From Phascolarctos cinereus (lineage: Eukaryota; Chordata; Mammalia; Diprotodontia; Phascolarctidae): 64,000 bases of DNA. The stretch lies in contig NW_018343955.1 of NCBI RefSeq assembly GCF_002099425.1, forward strand, positions 12,758,001 through 12,822,000. Direction: 5' to 3'. A program made the translations under genes and the position numbers. Below, in pieces: positions 44,601-55,610 of the stretch (its first letter is position 1; every line of letters starts with the position of its first letter). Below the pieces are notes generated by a model that was not told the DNA's origin, ran no database searches, and saw only the letters and a list, made by a program, of their open reading frames with translations.

Positions 44601-45009
44601 CCTCAATGAAAGTCTTAGTAGAGAACAGGCAGGCTTTAGCAGTTATATTCTTGGTACTCCATCCGTTATCTGGTTGGCTGTCCTCTGTCTTTCAATTAAC
44701 CCTACTATAACACATGAGCTGTGCGTTGAGTTTTATTTTCCTCTTTTAGAGGAGTTGTGGCAGTATTTGCCATATACCTGTCCATTTAAAGACCATTTCC
44801 CAGCTAAATACTCCTCTAACCCAGCTCAGCTCCTGCCTTTGGTCTACTTTTCCATCTCTGTTCCAATGGTCTTCTCATGATGGTGCTGCCTCCATTTCTG
44901 CAGCTGCTTCTTCTGACTGTTGAGTTCCTCTTCAGGACTTCCATTTGAGAAAGCCCCTACGTCAGCCAAGCTCACTTCTAACCTGGCTCCGTAACTGACT
45001 CCCTGGACT

Positions 45010-45235
45010 CCATTTCTACCTTCCCTCACTTCTTAGCACAGTATATGACACATAGTAAACACTTAATAAGTGCTTGTTTTTTCCTTCCTTCCTTCCTCCC
45101 TCTTTTCTGTTTTATGTGTTGTCTTCCCACATTAATGGAAACTCCTTGTGAGCCGAAACTGTCTTTTTGCTTATATATGTATTTCCAGAGTTGAACACAG
45201 TGCCTGGCACACAATAAACATTTAATAAATGCTAA
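45010..45235 (+). mobile_element. Two L2 3' termini in tandem (sense)
   Basis: First ends 'acacttaataagtgcttg' (45079); second spans 'aatggaaactccttgtgagc' to 'catttaataaatgct' (45235). Confidence 0.85.
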
Positions 45236-45479
45236 ATTCTTAAAAATGGGTGATAGAAACTGATCACCTCTCCAACCCCAGGATTCAGCTCTTCAAACTT
45301 AAACAGACATCAATCAAGGTGGAGATGTCCAGCATTTATGTGGTAGTGCAGAGCTATGGTCCAATACTTTCTTGAGATGCTCAAAATCTGACTCTCAGTT
45401 TTCCAAACTCTCATATCTAAGAGTATCATATTCATAGTAATGTCCTCTTGAACATTCTGATATAACTTATACCTCAACT

Positions 45480-45800
45480 TTTCCTCAGTCATCTACAGGG
45501 GTGTTGGCGTCTTGGACATAATCGTAACCCCCTCGCCCCAACTCTTCCAGTCACCAGAACTTGATCTCAGAAATTCTCTTCTCTGATCATAGTCTCCTAG
45601 GTTCTCTATCTTGTCCCCTGCCTTACTCTTCCCAAACTTACTTTTCATTCTTACTACAACCTCCAGTCCCTTCATATCTTGTCTATTCTCCTAGGCCACC
45701 ATCCCTACTTTGTACTCATTTTTTTCCTTTCACTTCTAAATCCTATATTTAACTAATAGTTATGCATTGTCCTCCAACCTTCAATCCCTTACCTTCTTGA
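45480..45800 (+). mobile_element. L2 endonuclease-region fragment (sense)
   Basis: 'ctctgatcatagtctcctag' and 'tacaacctccagtcccttca' parallel the segment near 36670-36760 of the long L2. Confidence 0.55.
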
Positions 45801-45959
45801 ACATATCATACAATGCATGGGAAGCACTTTGCAAATTTTGAGCACTACATAAATGTGAGCTATTTGGGGGTGGGTGGGTGTCAAGACCTATGATTTCATT
45901 GGTGTAGAGAACCCCTATAAGGAAATTCCATCTGCCAATAGATTTCACTAGGAGCTCTG

Positions 45960-46100
45960 TAATCTTAGAAAGTTACCTAGGACATGAAGAGGTTATATGA
46001 CCTGACCATGGTTACACAAAGAGTGAACATCAGAGGTGGGATTTGAATCCAGGTCTTTCTGGCTCTGAAGTTGCTTCTCTGTCTACTATGCTATACTAAC
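45960..46100 (-). mobile_element. MIR3-like SINE (antisense)
   Basis: 'gaggttatatgacctgacca' and 'gggatttgaatccaggtctt'. Confidence 0.75.
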
Positions 46101-47580
46101 TATACAATTTTTGTTTTCTTACTCAAGCCTTACAAACCTTCAACCATAGGTGGTCTTCACCAGCTCCTTTTTCCATCTCTCTTTCTGAGTTACTAGAGAA
46201 AGACACATAACCATACTGACTAGGTCAATTACCAGTTCTTGAAATCTCCTTTTAATTGGGTCCTCACTGTTGCGAAGTACTCTTTTTACCCTATCTTGGT
46301 TAATTCTCCACCATGCTCCCCAATGAGCTAATATGAAAGAAGTCAAGAAGCACATGCATACATGTACTCTTTCAGCAGCTCCTTTGACAAATGCCAAGGT
46401 AAAGTGTCAGACTCCATCTTTTAACACATCTCCCCTGAAATTTCTTTGTCCCTTCCAGCTGGCTCTCCTATTCCAAAGTTCATTTTAACCTCATTTCTTC
46501 TGGATAAAAATATAGGAGGGATAGAGAGGCAGGACCAAAATGTCATTTGTCTCAGCTCTCTACCACCCAGGAAGGATGCTGATGGCTAGGCCAATAACTC
46601 ATTTTTTAAAAAATCACATATGGAAGACTGAATTTTTCTTATTTCTAAGCTTTCTGGATTAACATCTTTGTTATCTCTGTAAAATGGGTCCAGTCTTTGG
46701 AGAAGTAGAAACAAAGATATTGGGAAATATCTCAAAAACATCCATTGTCATTAACCCTAATGATAACTACATTCTTTCCCCAAACTAAAACTAGATCCTC
46801 TTGAGTCTGTCCCGTGCCCAAAAGCTGAAGAATGACTTTTTACAATATGAATTTTCACATATGAAAATCCACTTGTGAAATCCACATTTCACAAGGGAGC
46901 CTTTTTTTATTTTTAGTAGACTTATTGAGAAGATGTGTTAAAGAGAGAAACCCAAATTCAGTCCAAAGGAGAGAATTTATACCTTCCCTTATATTATTTC
47001 CAGCCATCCTGTGATGAATGTGCTATTACAAAGGCTTTCACATGTGGGTAAATTACAACTAATCTGTCTACAATGGAATTTGTTGCACTTCAGAAGTGTT
47101 TATAATAACCCAAAACCAATGAACCAGAACTTTAAATTGACCAGAGCTGGAGGAGGAGACAGAGGGATAGTTTGCAGGGGGTAGGGGGGAGGGGTCTGCT
47201 TTCAATTAAAAAAAAAAGGCACAAGCTGATATCGAGGATTTATTGTCTAAAAAAGCAACTTCCAGACCTTTTCCTGCAATTTGTACAGATTCAATACAAC
47301 ATTCCCTTACAATTCTGCAGCTTATTCTGTCCAGGGAGACTGAGACACAATAAGATAGTGAATCATTAAAGAAAGATGAAATTATTTTCAGTATTTTCCA
47401 CTTACTACACTAAGAAAATAGACTCATCCAGAAAACTGAAAATGAAACATGCTACCTACCTCTTGCCACAGACATGAGAGACTTAAAATGTAGAATGAGA
47501 TATGTATCTTCGGACATGGCCAATGTGGGAATTTATTTTACTGGACTATGCATATTTGTCATGATAGGTTTTCTCTTTTT
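46101..47580. other. Repeat-free block, two adjacent short hairpins
   Basis: About 1.5 kb without a recognised transposon. Contains perfect inverted repeats at 46851-46868 and 46872-46895. No convincing exon; possible conserved non-coding DNA. Confidence 0.4.
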
Positions 47581-47589
47581 TAAAAAAAA

Positions 47590-47690
47590 ATTCATTAAAT
47601 CTGGCCTCAGATACATGATACTCACTAGCTGTGTGACCCTGGGCAAGTCACTTAACCCAGATTGCCTCAACAACAAAAAAAAAATATTCA
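47590..47690 (+). mobile_element. CORE-SINE, 5'-truncated (sense)
   Basis: Starts within the body ('aatctggcctcagatacatg') and ends 'acccagattgcctcaacaac' plus A-run. Confidence 0.92.
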
Positions 47691-47694
47691 ATCA

Positions 47695-48725
47695 AGGGCA
47701 GTGGGAAGGAAAGATAAATGCTTATGCTAGTTAATATTTTCTTTAAAAAGAAAAGCACACGGATTCATACATTTTAGAAAGATTTTCAACTAAGCTTAAC
47801 ATAAAAAGGGTTCTCAGGTAAACTCTGAAGCTTTAAAAATGTAATTAGCTAAATATTCCAATATTCCAGTAAATCGAGTTTTTAATCTGTGCTGAATTTT
47901 GCCTTTGTCCTCATGGAATTGACTGCAGTCTGAATACCCTATTTGGTCAAGAAAAATTGGATACTTTACCTTGGGATGGATACCCCATTCCCTTCCCCTC
48001 AAAAGAAACCATATAATGACTTAATTTTTAATCCCCAAACAAAATACCTCACCAGATTTTCACAGAACATTAACAACTGCATTGGTGTGCATTTACTTTT
48101 CTGCCTTACTGTTGAGATTAACCAAATTTCCTATGTCTGTCTCTTTAATCACTTTAAATGAAAAAATTGACAAAGAGTGTTCAGTATGCCAATCTTCCAT
48201 TCCTTTAGATTTCTATACTGAGAGAAAAGTGTAGCAAATATTAAAGGTATACCTCACCTATAAAGTCAAATGAATGGGTAGAAAAATGCATTCTATCAGC
48301 AGGTTGTCCAAGATATATTTTTGGCATATCTTCCCTAAGGTGCTCTGAAGAAGGAATTCCCAGAACTCCCTTCCCCAGGACTGAAACCTTGTAACCAGCA
48401 TGAACTTTGAACTTAAGACTCTTTGCATCTCATTTTTTTCTTTAGGTTTTATTGCATCTAACAAAACTTTCAGTGGTGAATTACTTCCCCTTTCAACAGT
48501 ACCCGAGGCTCCCACAAAGCCTCCTTGATAGAAATACTGAAATTGTTTCTCAAAAAGCATTAGTGCTTAGGGAGAAAAAGGGCAACCAGTTACTCCCCAT
48601 ATCAATGTTAATCCAAAGGATATACTTTGGCTTCTTTTCATTCCTATCTAGCAAAGGAGAGCATTCTGAGATGCCACTCAATTAAAACCAGGAGAGCACA
48701 GCAGGGACTGGGAGGTTATCTGTTT
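47695..48725. other. Repeat-free block
   Basis: No transposon or exon recognised; short frames on both strands at 47814-48685 overlap each other. Confidence 0.45.
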
Positions 48726-48741
48726 TAAACCCCTCATTTTT

Positions 48742-49403
48742 CTTTTTTTTTCTTTTTTCTGAATTTTATTAATTTATTTTGATTTATCAACAATCACTTC
48801 CATATGCTTTTGAGTTGAAAATTTTTCTCCCCCTTCCTCCCTCCCACCCTCCCCAAGACAGCGCACAATCTGATATAGGCTTTACATTTACATACCCATG
48901 AAACATATTTTCACATTAGTGAAGTTGTAAGTAAAAATTAAAACCAATAGGAGGAACCATCAGAAAGATGAAACAAAGCTCAACAGAAGGTAAAAATAAG
49001 TGATAGCGATTCAACTTCCATAGTTCTTTCTTTGGATGTGGACAGCATTTTCCATCCTGAGACCTCTGGAGATGTCTTAGATCCTCGTAATTCTGAGAAG
49101 AGTTCAGTTTAACAATATTAGTCATCGAATAATGTGGCTGTTATTGTGTACAGAGTCCTCTTGGTTCTGCTTACTTCACTCAGCATCAGACCATATAAGT
49201 CTTTCCAGGTTTTTCTGAAGTCAGCCTGTTCATCATTTCTTACAGCACAATAGTATTCCACTACATTCATATACCACAACTTGCTCAGCCATTCCCCAAT
49301 TGATGGGCATCCTCTCAATTTCCAATTCTTTGCCACCAGAAAAAGAGCTGCTATGACTATTTTTGTATATGTGGGTCCTTTTCCCATTTGTTTGATCTCT
49401 TTG
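48742..49403 (-). mobile_element. L1, 5'-truncated (antisense), with target-site duplication
   Basis: Minus strand reads GKGPTYTKIVIAALFLVAKN, LRGCPSIGEWLSKLWYMNVV and EYYCAVRNDEQADFRKTWKD, the ORF2 C-terminus still open for about 89 codons, then the 3' UTR and poly-A (T-run near 48745). Identical 16-base flanks taaacccctcattttt at 48726-48741 and 49404-49419. Confidence 0.97.
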
Positions 49404-49419
49404 TAAACCCCTCATTTTT

Positions 49420-49895
49420 TAAAAACAAATTAAATCATTTAATCTCCATGTAAGTTTATATCTTTTACCCCCCAGTGGCCCTTATTTTTTCACATATGTT
49501 TATTTTATTTTTAATTAGACACAAATAGGTATATAGATGTAAAATTATTCTATACAACTTCTATTTATCAGACAGATGCAGATAGCATCTTCATATGTCC
49601 TTTATAGTTCATTTGGATATTTATAATAGTCAAAATGGCTTAATTGATAAATGCCATTATAATTAGGTGCTATACTGTGTGGAAAAGCTAAGTAAAAGCT
49701 AGCAAAGTTCAGAGAAGGAGTTTGATAGGTAAAGGCAAGAGTGTTCAGGACACAAGTTAAGAAGGTGTAAGGTTTTTTTTCATTTTTATTAATATCTTTT
49801 TTCTGTGAATCATTTACATTTCCAATATAACATCCCACCCCAAGAATCCCTTGTAAAAAAAGAATCAAAAGGGAGAGAGAGAAAAAGGAGAGGAG

Positions 49896-49966
<71 letters not shown>

Positions 49967-50124
49967 AGATTCAGTAAAATTTACCTATACATCAACCACT
50001 TCATTGCATGAAGAGTTCCATGGGCATAATCTCCTGTCTCTAGGGAAGTGCTTCCTTATAACTCTTCTCTGGGGCCATTTATTTTAACCAGGATTTTTAC
50101 TGTAATTTAGCATTCAGTTTGTAT
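49420..50124. other. No assigned feature except a GA microsatellite
   Basis: Unique-looking on both sides of the purine tract at 49872-49963. Confidence 0.5.
49872..49963. repeat. (GA)n microsatellite
   Basis: Pure GA from about 49900, about 32 units, preceded by a purine-rich leader. Confidence 0.97.
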
Positions 50125-50370
50125 AGTTCTGTCACTGTGTGCTGGGTGTGGAGTCAGGCAAAACTGGAGTACAAATCTGGCCTAGGACACTTAATAGTGT
50201 GACCTAGGCAAGTCACAACCGATTTGCCTCGGTTTCCTCACATGTAAAATGGAGATAATAACAGCACCTACTTCCCAGGGTTGTAATGAGGATCAAAAGA
50301 GATAATATTCGTAAAGTACAGTACCTAGCACATAATAAGTACTATGCAAATACAAGCTATTGTTACTATT
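50125..50370 (+). mobile_element. MIR-type CORE-SINE (sense)
   Basis: 'ctgggtgtggagtcaggcaa', 'ttgcctcggtttcctcacat' and 'agtacctagcacataataag'. Confidence 0.88.
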
Positions 50371-50384
50371 ACTATTGTTGTTAT

Positions 50385-50545
50385 TGTCATATATAGTGTT
50401 TTCCTCATTCTTATTTAATTTTGTATCAGCTCATAAAAGTATTTCCAAGTTGGTCTGTATTTTCATTGCACTCATTTGCTATAGCATAGTAATATTCTAT
50501 TAGATTTGTGAAGCATCTTCTTTCTTTCCAGTTCTTTGCTACTGT
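50385..50545 (-). mobile_element. Old L1 ORF2 C-terminal fragment (antisense)
   Basis: 'gtatttccaagttggtctgt' and 'ctatagcatagtaatattct' mirror the C-terminal region seen at 49200-49260. Confidence 0.65.
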
Positions 50546-50644
50546 ATCCCTGAGGATTCCTATTCCAACTCCCATTCTCATAGGGTGCCAGACAGGGCTG
50601 TACTGGAGCCAGCTCTACCTGGTTTGCCAAAGCTTATTATTAAT

Positions 50645-50830
50645 TTTTTTGTGCGAGCATTTACACCTCAGAAATTGGCAATCACTACAAATCAGGGCTT
50701 GATTTATTATTTTATTGATTTCTAGATTTTAAAAAGTGTTAGTAATGCAGAATAAATTTAAACGTGTTTGCCTACATTTTTTTTCCTGAGAGCCTGAATG
50801 TTAAACATTTACTAGCACATCCCTGAATTG
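50645..50830. repeat. Unclassified repeat 'A', copy 3
   Basis: 'cactacaaatcagggcttga tttattattttattgatt' and 'aaacatttactagcacatcc' match the other two copies. Confidence 0.7.
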
Positions 50831-51394
50831 GTTTATAAACATTGCTTGAGCACTGCAGGATAGCAGCAGATGGCTCAGGAAGTGAAATTATCACCAGCTT
50901 GGAGACCTGGTGACTGGAGACTAGTGATAATAATAACAATAATAGGCACATGTATCACTTCAAGATTTGAAAAGTACTTTACATTCATTATCTCATTTGA
51001 CCCTCACAATACTCTTGGTGCCAGAGAATACTATATGCCCTGCTCAGAATTCTAGGGGTATACCAAAGGAATAAGGAAGGCTTCCCCCAAAATGACCAAC
51101 TGAGAATAATTCTAGTCAAATAGTCTTAAGCAGATTTTTGAAACAAGTATTTACTAAGGAGAAAGGGTAAGAACAGTTGGCAGAAACCTCCCCTCTAAAA
51201 AGCCTGTGACCCACTGTTCCACAAGTACACAGAGTGCAGAAAAAGTGGGCTCAGGCTTGGAGAACACACGTGGCAAAGGTGTATGTCACAGCTCCTGGCT
51301 AATAGAAGTCTTCTTCTGCCCCTCATAAAGTGCTCCAGAAGGTTCCCTTAGGCACAGGATGGTTTCTTTGCTGGGATCCTTGTACAACTTGTTG
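50831..51394. other. No assigned feature
   Basis: A short MIR-like stretch ('cattatctcatttgaccctc') near 50990; otherwise unique-looking. Confidence 0.45.
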
Positions 51395-51560
51395 CTGGTC
51401 CTTCTTGAAGAGGAGCAATGACATCACAAAGATAATGACTTGCCCTTAAATTGGATTTAAGTGAGGTAGAGCTGCACAAAGTCATCAACTTCACTATCTC
51501 CTCCAGACTCATTGGAGTCCAGTGACAAGACCTTGGCCTTTTTAAATTAAGGTCTTTCCC
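51395..51560 (-). mobile_element. 3' tail of the zinc-finger-tailed LINE family (antisense)
   Basis: 'cttcttgaagaggagcaatg', 'attggatttaagtgaggtag' and 'tatctcctccagactcattg' align with 59650-59780. Confidence 0.6.
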
Positions 51561-51767
51561 AGATGTCAGTTTAGGTCCAGTCTATTCTTGGCTCCCAAAG
51601 CAGGAGCCAGATCAACTGACTCAGAAATGATATAAGGACACAATGAGAACTCAGAAAGTCCAACATACTCTGGACTTTTTGAAATTCACACATTCATATT
51701 CCAACTAAAGAGAAGGTGACCAAGGCAAAGGCAGGAGCCAAAGTTCCTCCTTTCCTCCAAAGAAATT

Positions 51768-51917
51768 GTTTTTTGTTTTTAGGCAATTGGGGTTAAATGA
51801 CTTGCCCAGGGTCACACAGCTAGTAAGTGTCAAGTGTTTGGTCTGAGGCTAGATTTGAACTCAGGTCCTCCTGACTTCAGGGCTGGTGCTCTATCCACTG
51901 CACTACCTAGCTGCCCC
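51768..51917 (-). mobile_element. Marsupial CORE-SINE with target-site duplication
   Basis: Complete antisense copy between identical caaagaaatt repeats (51758-51767 and 51918-51927). Confidence 0.95.
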
Positions 51918-52184
51918 CAAAGAAATTATTTTTTACTGGACCACTAGCCATTTGCTAGAGTTCTCCCCCTCCAGTCTCTTGATGCTTTTATATAGGACCC
52001 AGAAGGTGTGGGAAAATCTGTTAACCAACTGGAAGAGACTGACAATCGTTTCATTCAATGGCTTTAAAGACTTCATACTTAGTCTATAGCCTATGATTGA
52101 GATTGAATAATCTACTGGGCATCTTGTCACTTAAAGTGGAATGGGTCAACTTGATTCAATTCACTGATTAAATCATTTCATTTT

Positions 52185-52345
52185 TACCATACTAGGAAAA
52201 GTGCTACTATAAATATTTTCATACATATGTGACCTCCTTGTGGTGTCTGTCTAGCAGTGGGATTTCTGGATCAGAGGATATTGAGGTTTTAATCACTTTC
52301 TTAGAATAGTTCAGAAATTTTGTTGAACTGTAGCCAATATTTTAC
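52185..52345 (-). mobile_element. Old L1 fragment (antisense)
   Basis: 'tactaggaaaagtgctacta' and 'ctagcagtgggatttctgga tcag' parallel 38710-38815. Confidence 0.6.
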
Positions 52346-52459
52346 CTTATAGTATTTATGAGAGGCAATGAGTAGCAAGGCTAGGAAACAGGCCTCAGAG
52401 ACAGAAAGTTTGTTTCAAGTTCTGCTTGTGACATGCACCAGCCATATGAACATGGGCTA

Positions 52460-53509
52460 ATCATGGTGCCCCGGTGACTTCTTAAATCGAAGAGCAATTA
52501 TTGATTGGCAGTGATAAAAGCAGTTGCCTCTATTAATGAAATCACACTTTGGAACCCTCTCTTCCCTTCATAACCTCAACGTTTACAATCATTTACCAAT
52601 CTCTAATTTCTTGTTAAGAATGACACGACTGTCATTGGGTGAGACTTTTCTCCTCCACTTTCTCTCCTAATTTGCCTGTAGAAAAAAGAATTGATACACC
52701 TTTGTGTCACCAGGCAAAAATGGGCCAGATTTCACAAGGTGACACTGAAATTTTTTGAACAATAATACAAAATGATTACTGTGATTTGGTGCCTATCCTT
52801 CCACTCCTCTTTAACTGTTTTCTTTGCCCAACAGGTCATAAGCTTTGGGTGTGATTCATACTTAAAAAAATGATTTTGATTCCCAGATCTCCCCTCCAAT
52901 CTATTTTCCTTTTAAGAAAAGTGGATTAGAACCAAAAGTTACATTCTCCGAGTAACGAGGTTTGTTGAATTACTTAAAATAGTTAAATTAAAATAGCATC
53001 CTTTCTCATTTGAGCCACTTAACCCCCAAATTGCCTTTTGAAACCCAAAACTTCCTCCCATTTGCTTGCACTGCCCCTAGGAAAGGACTTACTTTTTTTT
53101 TTTTTAATTTTCTGCATTAGAAGTGACTGAGGGCTTGTATTTCCCTCCCCTGCCGGCAACGTGTGGAGTGAGGGCAGCCAACGTGGGCTAAATTAGGTTT
53201 GTTATAATGGGCTTTTACCTATAGGCAGGTCTCATCTTGTTTTTGAGTAACTTTAGGCAAAGTTGAGAATCGGAACAAGGCTTTTCCCCCGCTCCATACT
53301 TGGTCATATTCCAGGTCTTTCCGGAGTAATGTCAGGTTCCGTTCCCTAGCCTGGAAAAAGAGTCTTGCTCAACACGGTTGTTCCGCCTGGCAAAAGAGCG
53401 TACGGTCTCATACTTCTTTAAGAGAGAAACTGAGATGATGTTATGTAATTAAATTTCGTGTTCTGAAAGTCCGCTATGGAGCGTCTAATCATGAAGACTT
53501 CCAGTGTTC

Positions 53510-53548
<39 letters not shown>

Positions 53549-53759
53549 GTGTGATCGTCAATTCTTCCTGGTCCTGATTTTGCATTTCCAATGAAAGTGA
53601 ATTGACAAAGCGTAGAAGTGGTCTAAAGAGAAAAACAAAGCAGCAAGCCTACCCTGAGAGTGCCAAAGCTAATCAATATTCCAGAAACCCTGGGGTTCCC
53701 TCCACCGTCTCCCCTCCTCTTCTGCAGTGTTTTCATCCTCCCCCACCCCCCAGCCCGGA
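52460..53759 (+). promoter_or_regulatory. SLC1A3: Repeat-free SLC1A3 upstream region, probable promoter
   Basis: About 1.3 kb without recognisable transposon, in contrast to the 52 kb to its left; selection against insertions is a usual mark of promoters and enhancers. It contains a perfect C/EBP or PAR-bZIP palindrome TTATGTAA (53441-53448), a CCAAT near 53588, pyrimidine-rich tracts at 53690-53785 and a GT microsatellite (53513-53553). There is no dense CpG island and no clear TATA box. The motif assignments are inference. Confidence 0.5.
53513..53553. repeat. (GT)n microsatellite in the SLC1A3 upstream region
   Basis: About 20 units with one GC interruption near 53543, roughly 270-310 bases upstream of the predicted exon 1 ATG. 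Confidence 0.95.
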
Positions 53760-53949
53760 TCCCAGTCTCCTCCCCTTTTCTTAAGTTGCCCTGATAGTAA
53801 GTTGCTGTTTCAGAGCAGAGCACATGCAGAGTGTCAGCGCTAGCCTGGCCCTCTCTCCCTGCGTTTTGTTAGCAGCCGCTGTACCTGCTGGGGGATTTTA
53901 TCTTGTCCCTTGCCTGCTGGGGCTTCAAACCACTGCGGAATCTGAAAAG
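53760..53949 (+). other. SLC1A3: Probable SLC1A3 non-coding exon 1
   Basis: The right edge is a strong donor, GAAAAG followed by GTAAGT (intron starts 53950). The segment lies about 1.6 kb upstream of exon 2, at the end of a long repeat-free block. It is richer in CpG than its surroundings and has no TATA box that I can see. The left edge is not visible; 53760 is only a guess within a pyrimidine-rich stretch. SLC1A3 is known to have a 5' non-coding first exon, so position and donor fit. The call rests on that, not on an alignment. Confidence 0.6.
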
Positions 53950-54989
53950 GTAAGTTTAATACCTATAACTCTTGCCCGGTTTCGTTTTTCATCCTCTGGC
54001 TTTGCCAAAGTGTTGTTTTCCGGGGCAAAGGAGTTGGGAGAGTGAGCTAGCTAGCCATTTTGGTAGATAAACTGCATGCTTAGTATTTGAACGTCGTTCC
54101 AATCGCTTATTCAGTGAGATTCCAATCGCCTCTCCTAGTCTGGATTTATCATTCAGGCCAGGTTGGTGGCAGATTGTGGCCAAAGATGTGGTAAGGTAAT
54201 CGAGATGAAATGATCAGTTGTAAAATTGCGAATGAGATTCTTGCTAAGTAAAAAAAAAAAAAAAACTGTTCTCTTTCTTCTCCTCCTCACCCCACCCCCG
54301 AGCCACGCGTTTATCTGGTACTTTTAAACGTGATCGGGCATACTCATCCTTCTCCCCCTCTCCCAATATACTCACACCTGCAATCGTATTTGAAATTCCA
54401 AACTGCTGGACAGCTGGCTTTTCCATACTCTTTTTTAGCTTCTGAAGAATCCCTCAATTTACATCCCTCTAACTATATGCAGTATCATCCTCAGACATCC
54501 ACAGATGCTTCCAATTCTGATTTTGATTCATCCTGGCAAGGATCTGCAATGAATTGGAAATATCATAGGGCAGTGACATGGAGCCCTGGACTATCAGAAT
54601 AACTGACTTCCACCTAGGAAAGAGATTTTTGTTTAATTTCTTTTTTGAATGATCAGTGCATGAATGGACCTAGAAACTATGATAATGTTTGGAATGAAAA
54701 TTAGATTAACCTCCTCATAAAGTCCAAATAACAAAGAAGGGCATTTGGAAAGCCCCAAAACTAAGCAAATCAATGATAAAATGTCCATATCGGTGTATTT
54801 TTATGCAATCAGAGACAAATGCTACTTTCTAGTTTGTTGTTATAATAAGTGAAAATAAATTCTAGCCACTGATACTTTACATATGTGCTCAGAGTACTTC
54901 ACACGTTTTTTTTTTTATGGAAAAAATAGTTACCCATATAAAACTGCCAAATCTATTTCCCTGGTATACCATGTATTCGATAAAGTGAC

Positions 54990-54990
<1 letters not shown>

Positions 54991-55056
<66 letters not shown>
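54991..55056. repeat. (CT)n microsatellite in SLC1A3 intron 1
   Basis: About 33 CT units in the sense strand, nearly uninterrupted. It lies about 450 bases before the exon 2 acceptor. Confidence 0.95.
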
Positions 55057-55061
<5 letters not shown>

Positions 55062-55204
55062 TTATTATTGAAATAAATATTCTAACTTTTTCTCAATAAA
55101 AAAGTAAGTCAAAGTACTTACTCTATGTAGCAGAAAAACCATGACTTCTGTATATTTATATCTTGTGGCATTTTATATTGAACTACATACATTTGTAGTA
55201 TGTG

Positions 55205-55300
55205 TACAAAATAAGTCTTCAAACATTTATCAAGCACCTCTCTTATACCATGGCAGGATAAGAAAAAAATAGACAAAAAAACCCAGTGCCTGCCAGCATC
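55205..55300 (-). mobile_element. L2 LINE 3' end fragment (antisense)
   Basis: Reads as the reverse complement of the L2 terminus: acatttatcaagcacctctc followed by the decayed A-rich 'cagtgcctgcc' part. Confidence 0.55.
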
Positions 55301-55505
55301 ATCTAGATTTTCACACATGCACTCAAGCAAAATATGTACAGTCTATTCTTGAAGCCTGGCACCAGAGTACTGCTGCTTCTTAGCACTAGGTTCTCTCTCC
55401 CACTCCAGACAATGTTGTGCAACGTTATTTACAGACCGGCCAATAGTAGCTCTGATTGATCATTCCTGGAGTGTATAACAGAGTTCTGTGCCTCTTGTGT
55501 TCCAG

Positions 55506-55610
55506 CTGTGCTGTCTGGTACTAAGGAAGAGAAGCACCTTGGGTTTCTCTGGAGAGGAGATTTGGCAGTTCTGATAAACGTTCATAGAAGACAGCACTCC
55601 CTGAAGCTCG
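55506..55610 (+). other. SLC1A3: SLC1A3 exon 2, 5' untranslated part
   Basis: A T-rich tract ending in gttccag at 55505 is the best acceptor upstream of the start codon. It gives 105 bases of 5' UTR before ATG at 55611 and no other ATG. It contains the stop (TGA, 55572-55574) of the upstream open frame that begins in exon 1. The acceptor is chosen by eye. Confidence 0.7.

Larger units (their letters stand above)
53950..55505 (+). other. SLC1A3: SLC1A3 intron 1
   Basis: Bounded by GTAAGT at 53950 and ttccag at 55501-55505. It is mostly unique sequence, with a CT microsatellite (54991-55056) and a short antisense L2 3' end (55205-55300). No further exon is evident. Confidence 0.6.
53824..55574 (+). 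other. Upstream open reading frame across the exon 1-exon 2 junction of SLC1A3
   Basis: ATG at 53824 opens 42 codons that reach the exon 1 donor in phase 0 (53824-53949). With the predicted splice to 55506 it continues for 22 codons and stops at TGA 55572-55574, 36 bases before the SLC1A3 start. The 64-residue product begins MQSVSASLALSPCVLLAAAV and is hydrophobic in its first half, like a signal peptide. The start context is weak (c at -3, c at +4). It may lower translation of SLC1A3, or it may be untranslated chance. It exists in the mRNA only if transcription starts upstream of 53824. Confidence 0.45.
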
